Of a stretch of DNA of 64,000 nt, positions 1 to 8,998 are shown in pieces. The DNA comes from Alphaproteobacteria bacterium (lineage in GTDB: Bacteria > Pseudomonadota > Alphaproteobacteria > JACAEB01). The first letter of the stretch is position 1. Each line of letters starts with the position of its first letter. The notes beneath the pieces were generated by a model. That model saw nothing but the letters and a program-made list of their open reading frames with translations, ran no database searches and was not told where the DNA came from. Position numbers and translations under genes: made by a program. Location: the NCBI GenBank assembly GCA_024236075.1, contig JACKLE010000003.1, positions 62,001-126,000 of the forward strand, given 5' to 3'.

Positions 1-250
1 GGAGGTGCGGCAGGATCGCGAGCGCGCGGCCGTCGGCCCGGCGCGCCTCGTCGGCCGACCGGACGACGAGGAGCTGTGCCCCGATCCCGAGGCGCTTCGC
101 TGTCGCGGCGGCGAGATCGGGATCGGCGAGCCACAGGAGACGGGGCGCGGCGGGCCGGCCGGCGAGCGCGAGATGGGCCTTCAGCGCGATCTCGGGGCCG
201 ATCCCCGCCGGCTCGCCCATCGTCACGGCAAGGAGCGGCGCCTCGCTCAC
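1..250 (-). CDS. pdxA: 4-hydroxythreonine-4-phosphate dehydrogenase PdxA, N-terminal part
   Basis: PdxA oxidises 4-phosphohydroxy-L-threonine in pyridoxal 5'-phosphate synthesis. Only the first 83 residues are present; the rest lies beyond the left edge. The N-terminus carries the family signature TMGEPAGIGPEIALKA. The start is GTG at 250-248, preceded by a strong Shine-Dalgarno (GAGGAGG) that overlaps the surA stop codon, so translation is probably coupled to surA across a 10-bp gap. Position after surA is the usual alphaproteobacterial order, where rsmA normally follows. Confidence 0.93.
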   Translation of the reverse strand, partial: MSEAPLLAVTMGEPAGIGPEIALKAHLALAGRPAAPRLLWLADPDLAAATAKRLGIGAQLLVVRSADEARRADGRALAILPHL

Positions 251-260
251 ACGCGCCTCC

Positions 261-1517
261 TCAGCGCATCTCGACCGTCGCGTCGCGCCGCAGGTCGCGC
301 AGGTACCGGCGCTGCATCATCGAGAGCTGCTGGTTGTAGAGCCGCTGGCGAATTTCGTCCGCCGTCGGAAGATTGACGGACTCGTTGAAGCGGTTGCAGA
401 CGACGAGAACGTGGAAGCCGACCTTGGAGCGGATCGGCGCGCTCGCCTGCCCGGGCTGGAGACTGGCCACCGCCTCGCGAAACTCGGGCGCGAGGGCGCG
501 CAGCTTGCGCGTGCCGATCTCGCCGGTGAGGACCTGCGGCATCTGGGCGAGCTGGTCGATGCCGGGACAGCCGGGAATGCGCGCCGAGATGTCGCGCGCG
601 GCATTCTCGGCATCGGCGACCGTTTGGGCCGGCGCGTTCGGGAGCAGCGGCAGCACGGCCTGGCGGAGCTGCAGCTCGACGTCGAGGGGATCGCTGTTGC
701 CGACGATGCGGCGGTCGCGCAGGAACAGGACGTAGTAGCCGCTCACCGTGCGCACGGGACCGGCGAGGTTGCCGGGGCTCAAGGGGCGGACCGCGCTCGC
801 GAGATCGGGGTCGAGCTGGCTGTCCTCGACCCAGCCGATGTCGCCGCCCGTGCTCGCGGAGGCCGACTGGCTGAACTGCTGCGCCACCGCCTGGAAAGGG
901 GCGCCCTGACGGATCTGCTGCACGAGGCGGTCTGCCGTCGCGTGGATGGCGGCATCCTGGTCGGGCGAGTCGACCCCGAGGAAGATCTCGGCGAGGAGAT
1001 ATTGCGGTTCGTCCGTGGACTGCTGGACGCGCTCCAGCACGAGGTTGACCTCGTCGTCGCTCACGCTGATGCGCGGCGCGAAGCGCTCGTTGACGAGCGT
1101 GTTCCAGGCGATCTCCGCCTCGATCTGGCGGCGCAGGGTCGACATGGAGATGCCGAGATTCGCGAGCTGGCCTTCGATCGCCTCGACGCTCGTATTGTTG
1201 GAATGCGCGATGGACTGGAGCGCCTGGTCGATCTCTTTGGGCTCGATCGCGACGTTCAGGCGCCTCGCTTCCTGAAGCTGAAGGCGCTCGTCGACGAGCG
1301 AGCGCAGGACCTGGTCGCGGATGCGCTTCAGGATGTCGTCGTTGACGTTCACGCCGGAGGTCGCCACCACGAGCCCGACCCGCTGGTCGAGGTCGTAGCC
1401 GGAGATGACCTCGTCGTTCACGATCGCGGCGATGCGCTGCACCGTCTGGGCCCACGCGGGATGGGCCGCGAGCGCCAGGATCGCGCCGAGCGCGAAGGCG
1501 GCGAGGGGCGGTCTCAT
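261..1517 (-). CDS. surA: Periplasmic chaperone/peptidyl-prolyl isomerase SurA
   Basis: SurA escorts unfolded outer-membrane proteins through the periplasm to the BAM complex. The 418-residue product starts with a cleavable signal peptide (about 1-23, ending PAWA). A SurA N-terminal chaperone region follows, then two parvulin-type stretches: about 145-245, with the family-like GGDIGWV segment, and about 260-370, more divergent. I chose the ATG at 1517 because it places the signal peptide at the N-terminus; an upstream in-frame GTG would add 29 charged residues. It lies 223 bp after lptD and directly before pdxA. The longer gap carries a candidate promoter, so surA-pdxA may be transcribed both from the lpt promoter and independently. 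Confidence 0.93.
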   Translation of the reverse strand: MRPPLAAFALGAILALAAHPAWAQTVQRIAAIVNDEVISGYDLDQRVGLVVATSGVNVNDDILKRIRDQVLRSLVDERLQLQEARRLNVAIEPKEIDQALQSIAHSNNTSVEAIEGQLANLGISMSTLRRQIEAEIAWNTLVNERFAPRISVSDDEVNLVLERVQQSTDEPQYLLAEIFLGVDSPDQDAAIHATADRLVQQIRQGAPFQAVAQQFSQSASASTGGDIGWVEDSQLDPDLASAVRPLSPGNLAGPVRTVSGYYVLFLRDRRIVGNSDPLDVELQLRQAVLPLLPNAPAQTVADAENAARDISARIPGCPGIDQLAQMPQVLTGEIGTRKLRALAPEFREAVASLQPGQASAPIRSKVGFHVLVVCNRFNESVNLPTADEIRQRLYNQQLSMMQRRYLRDLRRDATVEMR

Positions 1518-1693
1518 CAAGTTCGCAACATCCTTTTTCCTGGGCTCGCCGCGAAGGACGTCCTCGCTTCTGGGTGCCGCCGAAATGCGGTCATCTCGTG
1601 GCACGCCGGCCCGTGTTCGGCCCGTGTTCGGATTGCCTGATACGGGCGGGCCTGCCGGGCGCCCCCCTCAGGTCCCGGCGCGGCCCGTCGGGC

Positions 1694-1721
1694 ACTCTAG
1701 CCGATCGCAAGAGGCTTTCAA
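1694..1721 (-). promoter_or_regulatory. Candidate promoter for surA-pdxA
   Basis: On the minus strand TTGAAA (1721-1716) and TAGAGT (1699-1694) are separated by 16 bp, a reasonable sigma-70 match, between the lptD stop and the surA start. The predicted leader is about 170 nt and contains a tandem repeat of GGCCCGTGTTC (plus-strand reading, near 1611-1632). Confidence 0.4.
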
Positions 1722-1740
1722 CTGCCGCCTGTGCGAGGCG

Positions 1741-3942
1741 TCAGTTGCCGAGAGTCTTGAGCGCGAGGCGCAGCACGACCGAGGTCGAGGGCTCGAAATC
1801 CCGGTCGCGGGTGAAGCGGCGATGATAGGCGAGCTCGAGCGCGACGCACTCGTTCTCGTAGGTGAGCCCCGCATTGGTGGTGATCATCTTGTCGGACTCG
1901 AGATCCCGCCGGGCGCCGGCGAGGAAGGTCCATCCGTCCGTGATGCGCAACCGCGTCTCCGCATTGATCTCGCGGCGGCGCCCGAGCTCGAAATCGACGT
2001 CGTCATCGAGGCTCACGAAGGTCAGGACGAAGTTGTAGTCCCTCGGCCCCGCCACGATGCCGAGCTCGGCGCGCTTGTAGTCGAAGCTGTTGCGGTCGAG
2101 GCGGAAGCGGTGGATGAGGTCGATCTCGGGAATGGGCGAGACGACGATGCGCCCGACATAGTCCGACCGGCGATCGTCGAGACCCGTCGAAACCGGGAAG
2201 GTGGTGTCGTCCCGCAGGCGGAAGGTCTCGCCGAACAGGAACGAGGCCGAGCCGCCGCCGGTCCAGTAGAGCGCGCCTTCGAGGCCGACATTCGCGCGCG
2301 GCCCGCCCTCCCAGGTGTCGAGCCCGGGAAACTTGTTGATGCTGAAAAGATTGGTGTCGTCGAACTCGAAGTTGACGGTGTCCTCATTGGGCAGGTCTTC
2401 CGGGTTCCCGCCATAGGGGCTGACGATGAGCTGCACGACGGGCTCGATCGTCGCGCGCACGTCGATCCCTGGACGGATCAACGGCCAGCGCAGCTCGACG
2501 CCGGCAAGGCCCAGAGCGCGCCCGGTGATGTCGCTCGCGTTCCGGCTGCCGGCGGAGCCGGAGGTCTGCGGCGCGTCGTTCGTCTGATAGAGGTCGCCGC
2601 GGAGCTGGCCGAAGACGGTGCCGATGATGCCGACGGGAAGGATGGACCGGCGCTGCCAGCCGATGCTCGCCGAGGCGCGCCGGGTGTCGGCGCCGTCGGG
2701 GCGTTCGAGGAGGAGGAGGCTCGCATCGACCGAAAGGGAGCCGCCGAGCCAGTTCTCGTCGAGCGTGTCCGTATAGGTGGCGAAGGCCGGAATGTACGGC
2801 GTCGTTCCCGGATCGTCCTCGTCGCGCAGGCCCTGGAAATAGAAGGCGTCGTAGCCCGCGTAGGAGCGTCCCTTCATGCGCCGGGCATAGAGATTGGTGG
2901 TCAGGCGGTCGTACGAGGAGATGTTGTACCGCCGCATATAGGTGTCGTCGGTCGTGAGCTGCACGTCGGCGCCCGCCTGCCAGGCATCGGGGAGGTCGAA
3001 GCGCGAGGTCGAGAAGATGTGGCCGCGGAAGCGGTCGCCGCCCGTCGGCACCTGGTTGTCGTCGAGCTTGTCGGCGATGGTGCCGCTGCCCGCCACCTCG
3101 AACTGTCCGTTCCGGAAGCGCTGGCGGTATTCGCCCTTGAGGACGACGCCCTCCTCGGTCGTGAAGAGCGGCGCGACCGTCGCGTCGATATTGGGCGCGA
3201 AGACGTGGTAGTAGGGGATCTCGATGAAGCTGCCGAGCTCGGTATCGCTGCCGATGTCGGGCGTGAGGATGCCAGACTTGCGCTTCACCGACGGATCGGG
3301 ATGGGAGAAATAGGGCATGTAGGCCACGGGGACCCCGTAGACCTCCATGCGCGCGTTCTTGTAGCTGATCTCGTGCGTCTCGGAGTCGTGCACGACGCGC
3401 TCGGCCTTGATCTGCCACATGGGCTCGCCGCCGTGGCTCTCGCGGCAGACCTTGCAGGGGCTGTAGACCGCGTGGTCGAGCTCGATATAGCGGCCCTCGC
3501 GGCGCAGCGCCCGCGCCGCGGCGAGGCGGGAATCTCCGGCGAGGAGCGCCGCGAAGCCCTCGATCACGCCGTCCCTCAGATCGTCGGACAGCTCCACCCG
3601 GTCGGCGAGGTAGATCTCGCCGGTCGGTTCGATGATGGCGATGCGGCCGGTGGCGACGACGAGCCCGGTCTTCTCGTTGTAGGTGACCGAGTCCGCGAGC
3701 AGGATGCGCTCGGCGTAGACCGCCTCCACGCGTCCGCTCGCGCGCCAGACCTCGGCGTCCTGGTCGTAGGCCATCTCGTCGGCCTGGAGGAGCACGTTGG
3801 AGCCGGGCTGGGGCTTCGGCGCGGCGCCGAGCGGCCCCTGGGCCACCTCGTCGCCCGCCGCGGGAGCGACGGCCAGGACAAGGCTCAAGGCTCCGGCGAG
3901 GCGCGCGAGGCACCTTGCGATACGTCCCGGCTGTGCGCCCAC
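1741..3942 (-). CDS. lptD: LPS-assembly outer-membrane protein LptD
   Basis: LptD is the beta-barrel that, with LptE, inserts lipopolysaccharide into the outer leaflet. The 733-residue protein begins at GTG 3942, which gives a good signal peptide (ARCLARLAGALSLVLAVAPA) and a well-placed AAGGGG ribosome site. An OstA/LptA-like jellyroll domain occupies about residues 45-180, with the repeating DEMAYDQDAEVWRASGRVEA pattern. A long barrel follows and ends in an aromatic-poor LKTLGN. A CKVC pair lies near 160, but the C-terminal cysteine pair typical of E. coli is not evident. It is 20 bp downstream of lptG in the same operon. Confidence 0.93.
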   Translation of the reverse strand: MGAQPGRIARCLARLAGALSLVLAVAPAAGDEVAQGPLGAAPKPQPGSNVLLQADEMAYDQDAEVWRASGRVEAVYAERILLADSVTYNEKTGLVVATGRIAIIEPTGEIYLADRVELSDDLRDGVIEGFAALLAGDSRLAAARALRREGRYIELDHAVYSPCKVCRESHGGEPMWQIKAERVVHDSETHEISYKNARMEVYGVPVAYMPYFSHPDPSVKRKSGILTPDIGSDTELGSFIEIPYYHVFAPNIDATVAPLFTTEEGVVLKGEYRQRFRNGQFEVAGSGTIADKLDDNQVPTGGDRFRGHIFSTSRFDLPDAWQAGADVQLTTDDTYMRRYNISSYDRLTTNLYARRMKGRSYAGYDAFYFQGLRDEDDPGTTPYIPAFATYTDTLDENWLGGSLSVDASLLLLERPDGADTRRASASIGWQRRSILPVGIIGTVFGQLRGDLYQTNDAPQTSGSAGSRNASDITGRALGLAGVELRWPLIRPGIDVRATIEPVVQLIVSPYGGNPEDLPNEDTVNFEFDDTNLFSINKFPGLDTWEGGPRANVGLEGALYWTGGGSASFLFGETFRLRDDTTFPVSTGLDDRRSDYVGRIVVSPIPEIDLIHRFRLDRNSFDYKRAELGIVAGPRDYNFVLTFVSLDDDVDFELGRRREINAETRLRITDGWTFLAGARRDLESDKMITTNAGLTYENECVALELAYHRRFTRDRDFEPSTSVVLRLALKTLGN

Positions 3943-3962
3943 CGCTTCCCCTTGGACCGGAC

Positions 3963-5072
3963 TCACCCGTCTTCCGAATGCAGGAGCATATTGGCCCCAA
4001 GTGCCATCGCAAGGCCAGTCGGAAACCAGGCCGCGAGCATCACCGGCAGCACTCCGGACTGGCCGAGCGCGGCGGCGAAGTTCGAGACGAAGAAGATGAG
4101 GAAGGCCGTCAGCACCCCGGTCGCGGCCAGCCGGATGCGCCCGGCGTGGCGCATGAACTTGATCGAGAAGTTCGCGGCGATGAGGACCATGGCGCCGAGC
4201 AGGAAGGGCAGCGCCAGGAGCGCGTGCCAGTGCATGCGGTGGCGCAGCGCCGAGAAGCCGGCGCTCTCCGCCATCTGTATGAAGCGCGGCAGGTCCCAGA
4301 ACGACAGCGTGTCCGGGGAGGCGAAGCTCTCGCGGATCTGCGTCGCCGTGATCGTGGTGGGGATGCGGTAGACGTCGCGATGCTCGCTCGGGCCCTGATT
4401 GGGCGTGATCGTGGCATCGCGGATCTCCCAATTGGGCTCGCGCAGCGAGGCCGATGCCGCGTCGACGCGCTCGAGAAATCCGCCCTCGCGCGTGAGGCGC
4501 CAAATGATGACGTCGTCAAGATCGAGGCGGCGGTCGTTGACCCGCAGGGCGTGCACGATGAGCCCCGAGCCGTCCGTGGCGTTCTTGTCCGCCTGGCGAA
4601 GCCAGAGGCCCGAATTCGCCATATAGAGGAGGCTCGCCTCGCCGCGGATGTATTTGGCCTCGAGCGCCGCGTAGCGCGCGGTCATCGCGGCCGAGATCGG
4701 ATTGAAGAGGCAGACAATGAGCCAGCCTCCGCCCAGCGCGATGAGGAGGGCGGGCGCGAGGAACTGCCATACCGAAACGCCGGCGGCGCGCGTCACCACG
4801 AGCTCGCTCGTTCGCGTCAGGCGGAAGAAGGCCCACATCGCCGCGAAGAAGACCGAGAAGGGCAGGACCTTCTCGGCGAGGTTCGGCATCTTGAGGAGGC
4901 TCATGCCGACGAGGAGGCTCCAGGTCATTCCGGCCCGGTCCGCGTGCTGGCGCAGCATCTCGATGAGATCGACGAGGAAGACGAGCGCCATGATGCCGCC
5001 CTGCACGGCCGCGACGCTCAGGAGGAAGAGGCGTCCGAAATAGGTGTAGAGCGTCCAGGGCACCGCGCTCAT
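3963..5072 (-). CDS. lptG: LPS export ABC transporter permease LptG
   Basis: This is one of two inner-membrane permeases that, with the LptB ATPase, extract LPS from the inner membrane. The 369-residue protein has N-terminal transmembrane segments (about 10-35 and 55-80), a periplasmic beta-jellyroll region and a C-terminal group of hydrophobic helices, as in the LptF/LptG family. The start ATG overlaps the lptF stop by 4 bp (ATGA), so the two permeases are translationally coupled. lptD follows after 20 bp. Confidence 0.95.
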   Translation of the reverse strand: MSAVPWTLYTYFGRLFLLSVAAVQGGIMALVFLVDLIEMLRQHADRAGMTWSLLVGMSLLKMPNLAEKVLPFSVFFAAMWAFFRLTRTSELVVTRAAGVSVWQFLAPALLIALGGGWLIVCLFNPISAAMTARYAALEAKYIRGEASLLYMANSGLWLRQADKNATDGSGLIVHALRVNDRRLDLDDVIIWRLTREGGFLERVDAASASLREPNWEIRDATITPNQGPSEHRDVYRIPTTITATQIRESFASPDTLSFWDLPRFIQMAESAGFSALRHRMHWHALLALPFLLGAMVLIAANFSIKFMRHAGRIRLAATGVLTAFLIFFVSNFAAALGQSGVLPVMLAAWFPTGLAMALGANMLLHSEDG

Positions 5073-6289
5073 CGCGCCCTCGCGAGGATCTGCTTCGCCC
5101 GGGCCGCCAGGCGATAGAGCGGCGCGAGGTGCGCCTCGAGGTCGAGCGAGCCGCGCTTGCCGCTGTTGTCGCGATGGATGAGGTAGACGGCGCCCGCGGC
5201 CGTGCCGAGCGGCAGCGCGTATTGAAGGAAGAAGAGCGGCGGCGCCATCGCCGTGAGCGAGGACATGCCGAGGCTCGCCGCGAGCAGGACGGCCATCAAG
5301 GCGGTCGAGAGGACGAAGCGGCTCGCCGGGCGCCGCCGCGCGAACGGTCCGCACGCGACCGCCACGAAGGCGATGGCCGCGAAGGCGAGGTTGTAGAGCG
5401 GCATGGAGAGGCGCGCATGGCCTTCGGCGACGAGCTGCTCGGCATGGCTCACGTCCCAGGGCTGGCTCAGATCCGGATGGAAGAGCTCGCCGAGGAAGCG
5501 CTCGGAAAGCTCCCGCCGCTTGGTCGTGCCGGCATTCGTGAACTGCGACAGGTCGAAGGTGTACTGGTCGAACTGGATCGTCCGCAGGGCGTGGGTCTCG
5601 TGGTCGATCCACTGCAGATTGCCCTCGTCGAGAATGAGGCGCGGCCCTTCGTGGGTCGAGACGAGGACGCCGCTCTTGGCCATGTAGGTGATGGCCTCGG
5701 CGGGGTTGCGGTTGTCGTGCGCGAAGATCTGCTTGAGGTCCCCTCCGAGCGGGGCCTCGCCGAGAAAGATGGTGAGGCCCTTTTCGGGCGTCGAGAACTG
5801 TCCCTCGCGCAGCATGGCGGTCGCGAGCTCGCCCCGTATCTCGTGCACGCGGTCCTTGAACGCGCGGTACCCCGCGGGCATCGCCCACAGGTCGACGGCG
5901 AAGACGAGCGCGGCCGCGCCGGCGGCCACAGCGAGCACCGGCGCGAAAAGGCGGAACTGGTCGACGCCGGCCGCCCAGATCACCGTCAGCTCGCTCTCGG
6001 ATTGCAGGCGATGGAGCGCGTAGAGCACCGCGAGGAAGAGCGATACCGGCACGACGAGCGGGATGAGGCTCGGCAGAACCAGGACGCTCAAGGACAGGAA
6101 GGTCGTGGCCGACTGGCCGCGGCTCAGGACGATCTCGAGGACGTCGAGCGAGCGCACCAGCCACACGACGCCCGCCAGGATGCCGGTGAAGAAGAGGAGC
6201 GGCAGCACCATCTCGCGCACGAGATAGCGCGCGAGGCCGGTCGGCAGGACGCGGCTTGCCAGGGCGGAGTTGGGAACGGGGCCGTCCAT
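5069..6289 (-). CDS. lptF: LPS export ABC transporter permease LptF
   Basis: This is the first gene of the lptFGD-surA-pdxA operon, encoding the partner permease of LptG (406 residues). Hydrophobic segments lie near residues 25-50 and 60-85 and again in the C-terminal third. The central region (about 115-285) is the periplasmic jellyroll. The start ATG at 6289 has a GGAAGG ribosome site 9 bp upstream. It is divergent from pepA across 211 bp. A TAGAGT hexamer at 6349-6344 on the minus strand may be the -10 element, but no good -35 is visible. Confidence 0.95.
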   Translation of the reverse strand: MDGPVPNSALASRVLPTGLARYLVREMVLPLLFFTGILAGVVWLVRSLDVLEIVLSRGQSATTFLSLSVLVLPSLIPLVVPVSLFLAVLYALHRLQSESELTVIWAAGVDQFRLFAPVLAVAAGAAALVFAVDLWAMPAGYRAFKDRVHEIRGELATAMLREGQFSTPEKGLTIFLGEAPLGGDLKQIFAHDNRNPAEAITYMAKSGVLVSTHEGPRLILDEGNLQWIDHETHALRTIQFDQYTFDLSQFTNAGTTKRRELSERFLGELFHPDLSQPWDVSHAEQLVAEGHARLSMPLYNLAFAAIAFVAVACGPFARRRPASRFVLSTALMAVLLAASLGMSSLTAMAPPLFFLQYALPLGTAAGAVYLIHRDNSGKRGSLDLEAHLAPLYRLAARAKQILARAR

Positions 6290-6500
6290 CGCCAGCGCCT
6301 TCCGGGCCGCCGGCGGTTTGCAGCGGCCTCGATCAGGGGTTTAACTCTACGCAGCATACGGATTCGGCCGCCCCCCGCCGATCCCGCCTCGCCGCCCGGG
6401 CTCCAAGCCATACCGCGCGGCGGCAATCAAACGCAACGCGCCGGTCCTCTCGTCCTCACCTCCCGATGGGCGCCCGGCCAGGGCAGGAAGCGACACGAGC

Positions 6501-7994
6501 ATGCTCAAGATCAGCTTTTCCCGGCTCGCCCGGCCCAAGACGGGCGCCATCGTCGTGACCGCCTACAAGGGCGGCGCGCGCACGCCCTCGCTCGCCGTGC
6601 TCGACCGCGACCTGCGCGGCATGGTCGGACGCGCGCTGAAGAGCGCCCGCTTCACCGGCCGGGCCGGCGAGATCGTCGAGCTCCTCCAGCCTTTCGCGCG
6701 CGGCCCCTCGCGCGTGCTCGTCGTCGGCCTCGGCGAGCGCGCCAAGCTCAAGGCGGCGACCTTCGAAACGGCGGGGGGTCTCGTCGCGGCGCGGCTTTTG
6801 AGCTCGGGCGAGAGCCATGCGTCGATCATGCTCGACCAGGTGGAGGCGGCCGGTCTCGCGGCGGGCGAGCCGGCGGCGCGGCTCGCCTTCGGCGCCGCGC
6901 TGCGCGCCTACCGCTTCGACGCCTATCGCACCAAGCTCAAGGCCGAGGAGAAGGCCAGCCTCAAATCGCTCAGCGTGCAGTGCGAGACCGTGAGCGAGTC
7001 GCGACGCCTCTGGGCGGGCCTCGAGCCCGTCGCCGACAGCGTGCACTTCGTGCGCGACCTCGTGACGGAGCCGGCCAATATTCTCTATCCGGAGGAGTTC
7101 GCGCGGCGGGTCAAGGAGCTGGAGGCGCTCGGGCTCGGCGTCGAGATCCTCGGCCCGAAGGAGATGAAGAAGCTCGGCATGGGAGCCCTGCTCGGCGTCG
7201 CGCAGGGGAGCGTGCGCGAGGCGCGCCTCGTCGTCCTCACCTGGAACGGCGGCCCGCCCGACGCAAAGCCCCTCGCCTTCGTCGGCAAGGGCGTGTGCTT
7301 CGACACGGGAGGCATCTCGCTGAAGCCGCCTGGCGGCATGGAGGACATGAAGTGGGACATGGGCGGGGCCGCGGTCGTCGCCGGGCTCATGCGCACGCTT
7401 GCCCTGCGCAAGGCCAAGGCGAACGCCGTCGGCATACTCGGCCTCGTCGAGAACATGCCCGACGGCAACGCCCAGCGCCCGGGCGATGTCGTGACGTCCG
7501 CTTCGGGCCAGACGATCGAGGTCATCAACACGGATGCGGAAGGCCGCCTCGTCCTCGCCGACGCCGTCTGGTATGTGCAGGACCGCTTCAAGCCGCAGCT
7601 CATCGTCGATCTCGCGACCCTCACCGGCGCCATCATCATCTCGCTCGCGCACGAATATGCGGGCCTCTTTTCCAATGACGACGAGCTGGCGCGGCGTCTC
7701 TCGGAGGCGGGCATCGCGGAGAGCGAGGGCGTCTGGCGCATGCCGATGGGCGATGCCTACGACAAGCACCTCGCCTCGGCGATCGCGGACATGAAGAACG
7801 TCGGGCCGCGCGAGGGCGGCTCGATCACCGCCGCGCAGTTCATCCAGCGCTTCGTCAAGGACGTGCCCTGGGCCCATCTCGACATCGCCGGCACCGTCTG
7901 GATCAACGAGGCGCGCGCGCTGCACGACAAGGGCGCGACCGGATATGGCGTGCGCCTCCTCAACCGCCTCGTCGCGGATCACTACGAGACGTAG
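6501..7994 (+). CDS. pepA: Leucyl aminopeptidase (M17, PepA)
   Basis: This is a cytosolic di-metal aminopeptidase of family M17, 497 residues long. The C-terminal catalytic domain carries the family motifs VGKGVCFDTGGISLKP (metal-binding Lys and Asp) and NTDAEGRLVLADA (metal-binding Asp and Glu plus the catalytic Arg). The N-terminal half is the less conserved macro-like domain. It is monocistronic-looking: divergent from lptF, and its last 13 bp overlap a convergent DUF4326 gene. Confidence 0.96.
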   Translation: MLKISFSRLARPKTGAIVVTAYKGGARTPSLAVLDRDLRGMVGRALKSARFTGRAGEIVELLQPFARGPSRVLVVGLGERAKLKAATFETAGGLVAARLLSSGESHASIMLDQVEAAGLAAGEPAARLAFGAALRAYRFDAYRTKLKAEEKASLKSLSVQCETVSESRRLWAGLEPVADSVHFVRDLVTEPANILYPEEFARRVKELEALGLGVEILGPKEMKKLGMGALLGVAQGSVREARLVVLTWNGGPPDAKPLAFVGKGVCFDTGGISLKPPGGMEDMKWDMGGAAVVAGLMRTLALRKAKANAVGILGLVENMPDGNAQRPGDVVTSASGQTIEVINTDAEGRLVLADAVWYVQDRFKPQLIVDLATLTGAIIISLAHEYAGLFSNDDELARRLSEAGIAESEGVWRMPMGDAYDKHLASAIADMKNVGPREGGSITAAQFIQRFVKDVPWAHLDIAGTVWINEARALHDKGATGYGVRLLNRLVADHYET

Positions 7995-8425
7995 GTCTGG
8001 CGGTCGGCCGCGAGGCGGCACGCGAGGCCGAGGAGAATGTCGGCATGGCACGGCCGGTCGAGCGCGCACCAGCAGGCGAGGTTGTGGCCGACGAGCGGCG
8101 TGAGGAGGCGCTCGCGGTAGTGGGGCGGCAGCCTGTCCAGCCAGTCGAGGAAGAGCCCGACGGCCTCCGCGGCGTCGCTCGCCTCGTGGCCGATGCGGAA
8201 GGGATTGCCCCAGCGGGTGGGCCGTCCGACGAAGCGCACGGGCAGCCCGTTGAGTGCCCGCGAGGTCGCCTCCAGGTTGAAGCCCGAGACCCGGCGCACC
8301 CTCAGGCGGCAGGGCCTCAACGGATCGGTCGGGACGACGAGCTCTGGTTGCGGAATCACGGCGCAGGTCGAACGTCCAGTCGAGACATGATCCTGCGCGG
8401 GTGACGAAATCTTAGGACTGCACAT
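7982..8425 (-). CDS. DUF4326 domain protein
   Basis: This small protein (147 residues) has the DUF4326 signature: FVGRPTRWGNPFRIG, then a central helical stretch, then NLACWCALDRPCHADILL with the paired CWC and CH that look like a metal or catalytic site. The function of the family is unproven. The first 40 residues upstream of the domain are low in recognisable signal and the ATG at 8425 has no clear ribosome site, so the true start may be later, although no in-frame ATG or GTG is present. It converges on pepA with a 13-bp overlap and is divergent from holC. Confidence 0.72.
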   Translation of the reverse strand: MCSPKISSPAQDHVSTGRSTCAVIPQPELVVPTDPLRPCRLRVRRVSGFNLEATSRALNGLPVRFVGRPTRWGNPFRIGHEASDAAEAVGLFLDWLDRLPPHYRERLLTPLVGHNLACWCALDRPCHADILLGLACRLAADRQTYVS

Positions 8426-8475
8426 ACTAACGCGGAAGTAGTGCGTCGCGCCGACACGCGGAGCGGGAAATATCC

Positions 8476-8934
8476 GTGACGACCGAGATCTGGTTCTACC
8501 ATTTGGAGCGCGCGGGCCTGGAGGATGTTCTGCCGGGCCTGCTCGAAAAGACGCTGGAGCGCGGCTGGCGCGCGGTGGTGCGCGCCTCGAATCCCGAGCG
8601 CATCGCCGCGCTCGACGCGCATCTTTGGACCTATCGCGACACGGCCTTTCTGCCTCACGGGGGAGCGGGCGAGGGGGCGGCGGAGCAGCCCGTCTATCTC
8701 ACCTGCGGCGAGGAGCGCCCGAACGGGGCCCGGGCCCTCTTCCTCGTCGACCGGGCGCGCCTTTCGCCGGCCGAGGCGGTCGAGAGCGACCTCGCGCGCA
8801 TCGTCGTGGTCTTCGACGGTCGCGACGAGGCGGCCCTCGCCGAGGCGCGAGCGCTTTGGCGCGAGGCGCAGGCCAGGGGACTCGAAGCGAGCTATTGGCA
8901 GCAGGCGGAGAAGGGCTGGTCCAAGAAGGCCTAG
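8476..8934 (+). CDS. holC: DNA polymerase III chi subunit HolC
   Basis: This protein of 152 residues starts at GTG and opens with the HolC pattern TEIWFYHLERAGLEDVLPGL. It contains the LWTYRDTAFLPHG segment typical of the chi subunit, which links the clamp loader to single-strand-binding protein at the replication fork. A pepA-holC neighbourhood is common in Proteobacteria; here the DUF4326 gene lies between them on the other strand. Confidence 0.9.
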   Translation: MTTEIWFYHLERAGLEDVLPGLLEKTLERGWRAVVRASNPERIAALDAHLWTYRDTAFLPHGGAGEGAAEQPVYLTCGEERPNGARALFLVDRARLSPAEAVESDLARIVVVFDGRDEAALAEARALWREAQARGLEASYWQQAEKGWSKKA

Positions 8935-8998
8935 AGTCGCACCGCTCGTCCGTCCACCGAACGAGCAGGCGCCTCAGCACCGCGCCGGCTCGCAAGCC

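Noticed and set aside
1405..4371. Very long open frame on the plus strand opposite lptD, and similar long frames opposite other genes
   Set aside because: High GC and third-position bias create long antisense frames. These lack family motifs, are rich in Arg/Ala/Gly or His, and mirror real genes.
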